From assembly GCA_030151745.1 (NCBI GenBank), contig JASLDA010000520.1:1-12491 (forward strand): a stretch of DNA of 12,491 bases, written 5' to 3'. Made by a program: the position numbers and the translations under genes. How positions within the stretch are numbered: position 1 is the first letter of the stretch; each line of letters begins with the position of its first letter. This DNA comes from Chitinophagaceae bacterium. Its GTDB lineage: Bacteria; Bacteroidota; Bacteroidia; Chitinophagales; Chitinophagaceae. The notes under the pieces were generated by a model that worked only from the letters and a program-made list of their open reading frames with translations, was not told the DNA's origin and did no database searches. Shown here one piece after another: positions 11,887 through 12,491 of the stretch.

Positions 11887-11911
11887 GGGCTAAAAGTCGT
11901 GCTTTTAGCCC
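11887..11911. repeat. perfect 10-bp inverted repeat, possible operator
   Basis: The plus strand reads gggctaaaag-tcgtg-cttttagccc: a perfect 10-bp stem with a five-base loop. Neither side is followed by a run of T, so it is a poor intrinsic terminator. It sits about 30-60 bases upstream of the -10 element, where an activator or repressor dimer could bind. Confidence 0.6.
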
Positions 11912-11923
11912 CAAATGGACGAA

Positions 11924-11946
11924 AAACCTAGGGTTTGCCTAGGTTT
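11924..11946 (-). terminator. rho-independent terminator
   Basis: The minus strand reads AAACCTAGG-caaac-CCTAGGTTT followed by TTC: a perfect 9-bp stem, five-base loop and a run of five T counting the last stem bases. It lies six bases after the stop of the gene at 11953-12255, as expected for its terminator, and separates that unit from the long operon. Confidence 0.7.
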
Positions 11947-11952
11947 GGGGAG

Positions 11953-12255
11953 CTATCGCAGTGCGGCCACCACTTGCTCCACATCTGCCTGGGTGTCGTA
12001 CCCGAGCGCTGCTTCGTTCGCTATTTCCTGGTAGCCCTGGAGATCCTCCGTTGCGGTGCTCGTAGGGAGGGCCGCCGCGACGATCACCTTCTGCTGTTCC
12101 TGGGTGATGTTGCTGGCCAGTGCTGCAACCACCAGCTGATATTGTTCCCTACTGATGTCGTAGCAGCCACTGACCAAGGACTCCAGGATGCGTTTTGCGT
12201 TAGCGGCTAGGTCGCCCTGGGTGAAGTGGACACCAGAGATTGTGATGATCTGCAT
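11953..12255 (-). CDS. helical acidic hypothetical protein, monocistronic
   Basis: A 100-residue protein starting at ATG 12255 with AAGGAG six bases upstream. It opens with strand MQIITISGVHFTQGDLAANA, then helices (KRILESLVSGCYDISREQYQ, LVVAALASNITQEQQKVIVA) and an acidic C-terminal helix (YDTQADVEQVVAALR). One cysteine. No motif is recognised. It is flanked by a 70-base leader and a terminator, so it is likely a separate transcription unit or the last gene of the preceding one. Confidence 0.82.
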   Translation of the reverse strand: MQIITISGVHFTQGDLAANAKRILESLVSGCYDISREQYQLVVAALASNITQEQQKVIVAAALPTSTATEDLQGYQEIANEAALGYDTQADVEQVVAALR

Positions 12256-12282
12256 TGCAAGCTCCTTGCTGATTGGGAACCC

Positions 12283-12291
12283 AGTGTAGCA
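12283..12291 (-). promoter_or_regulatory. possible extended -10 promoter (TGCTACACT)
   Basis: In the 70-base gap before the gene at 12255, the minus strand reads TGCTACACT: a TGn extension with a hexamer matching four of six consensus bases. No -35 is evident. It is placed suitably to drive the gene (leader of about 20-25 bases), but the match is weak. Confidence 0.28.
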
Positions 12292-12325
12292 CGAAGTTCC
12301 TACGACAGCGTGTTGTTACAAAACA

Positions 12326-12491
12326 TCAGTGCAGTGGTTCCAGGATAGGGTAGCTGTGATTGTAGCTACCCTCCAACGTTCCAGCTACATTGAAGCGCCA
12401 CGCCATCTCCCAAGCATCGTCGTTGAGGCGGACGAGGTCTCCGTACTCGTCGCTCGCATAGCCGAATAGCTGCCCAGTTGTTCCAGTGTGC
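12326..12491 (-). CDS. 3' end of an unrecognised gene (runs off right edge)
   Basis: An open frame of 54 codons enters from the right edge and stops at 12326-12328. It reads HTGTTGQLFGYASDEYGDLV, RLNDDAWEMAWRFNVAGTLE, GSYNHSYPILEPLH; the other two minus frames are interrupted or arginine-rich shadows. Composition is that of an ordinary soluble protein end. No family is recognised from this fragment. It is not followed by a clear terminator, so it might be co-transcribed with the next gene. Confidence 0.7.
   Translation of the reverse strand, partial: HTGTTGQLFGYASDEYGDLVRLNDDAWEMAWRFNVAGTLEGSYNHSYPILEPLH

Larger units (their letters stand above)
11789..11952 (-). promoter_or_regulatory. intergenic control region of the long minus-strand operon
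   Basis: The only sizeable non-coding stretch (164 bases). Reading on the minus strand it holds, in order, a terminator for the gene at 11953-12255, a perfect 10-bp inverted repeat, an AT-rich stretch with repeated CTAAAA boxes, an extended -10 promoter, and a leader of about 55 bases ending in the AGGAG site of the first gene. The separate elements are listed individually. Confidence 0.65.

Noticed and set aside
12348..12371. 8-bp hairpin gggtagct...agctaccc considered as terminator
   Set aside because: It lies inside the coding frame of the truncated right-edge gene and results from repeated AGC TAC codons (Ser-Tyr twice); no T run follows.
1..12491. tRNA genes, CRISPR array, insertion sequence or attachment site
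   Set aside because: No cloverleaf-like segment with CCA or TpsiC arm, no regularly spaced repeats, no transposase or integrase frame and no long terminal repeats were seen by eye; a tRNAscan search was not possible.

Overview
The window looks like part of the accessory gene region of a tailed dsDNA bacteriophage genome, probably a large one, infecting a Gram-negative (proteobacterial) host. The evidence is a dense head-to-tail set of about 37 short genes, all on the minus strand. Gaps are typically 0-20 bases, with many 4-base ATGA/GTGA or 1-base TGATG stop/start overlaps and strong AGGAG-type ribosome binding sites. It also encodes a NinX (DUF2591) protein and several small conserved proteins I recognise only from phages. 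No structural, replication, integrase or transposase gene, rRNA, tRNA or CRISPR array was seen. No organism can be named from the sequence alone.

Layout in the direction of transcription, from right to left. At the right edge is the 3' end of an unrecognised gene (12326-12491), then a 70-base gap with a possible promoter and a 100-residue protein gene (11953-12255) that ends at a clear intrinsic terminator (11924-11946). The 164 bases 11789-11952 are the main control region: terminator, a perfect 10-bp inverted repeat, phased CTAAAA boxes and an extended -10 promoter. From there an apparently single polycistronic unit runs about 11.8 kb to the left edge and beyond. Its first part (11788-8026) holds unknown proteins, an HExxH metalloprotease, two membrane proteins and a run of small basic or beta-rich proteins. 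The middle (8014-4426) holds a protein with a C-terminal L7/L12-like module, several conserved phage proteins of unknown role, NinX, an apparently start-less ORF, a Nudix hydrolase and a three-segment membrane protein. The last part (4429-1) holds a HAD phosphatase of the Swiss-army-knife RNA-repair type, a set of unknown proteins, a PNK/N4BP2-like P-loop kinase, a Trp-rich protein, a DUF3850 protein with an extra C-terminal module, and a truncated Cys-rich protein at the left edge.

How the genes may work together: the recognisable enzymes act on nucleotides or nucleic-acid ends (PNK-like kinase, HAD phosphatase, Nudix hydrolase), with a PUA/ASCH-like DUF3850 protein that may bind RNA. One reading is a dispersed RNA end-healing and nucleotide-sanitising set expressed from one early operon; this is inference. 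The metalloprotease and the three membrane proteins point to manipulation of host proteins or the envelope. Most other genes are unrecognised and are described only by what can be seen in them.
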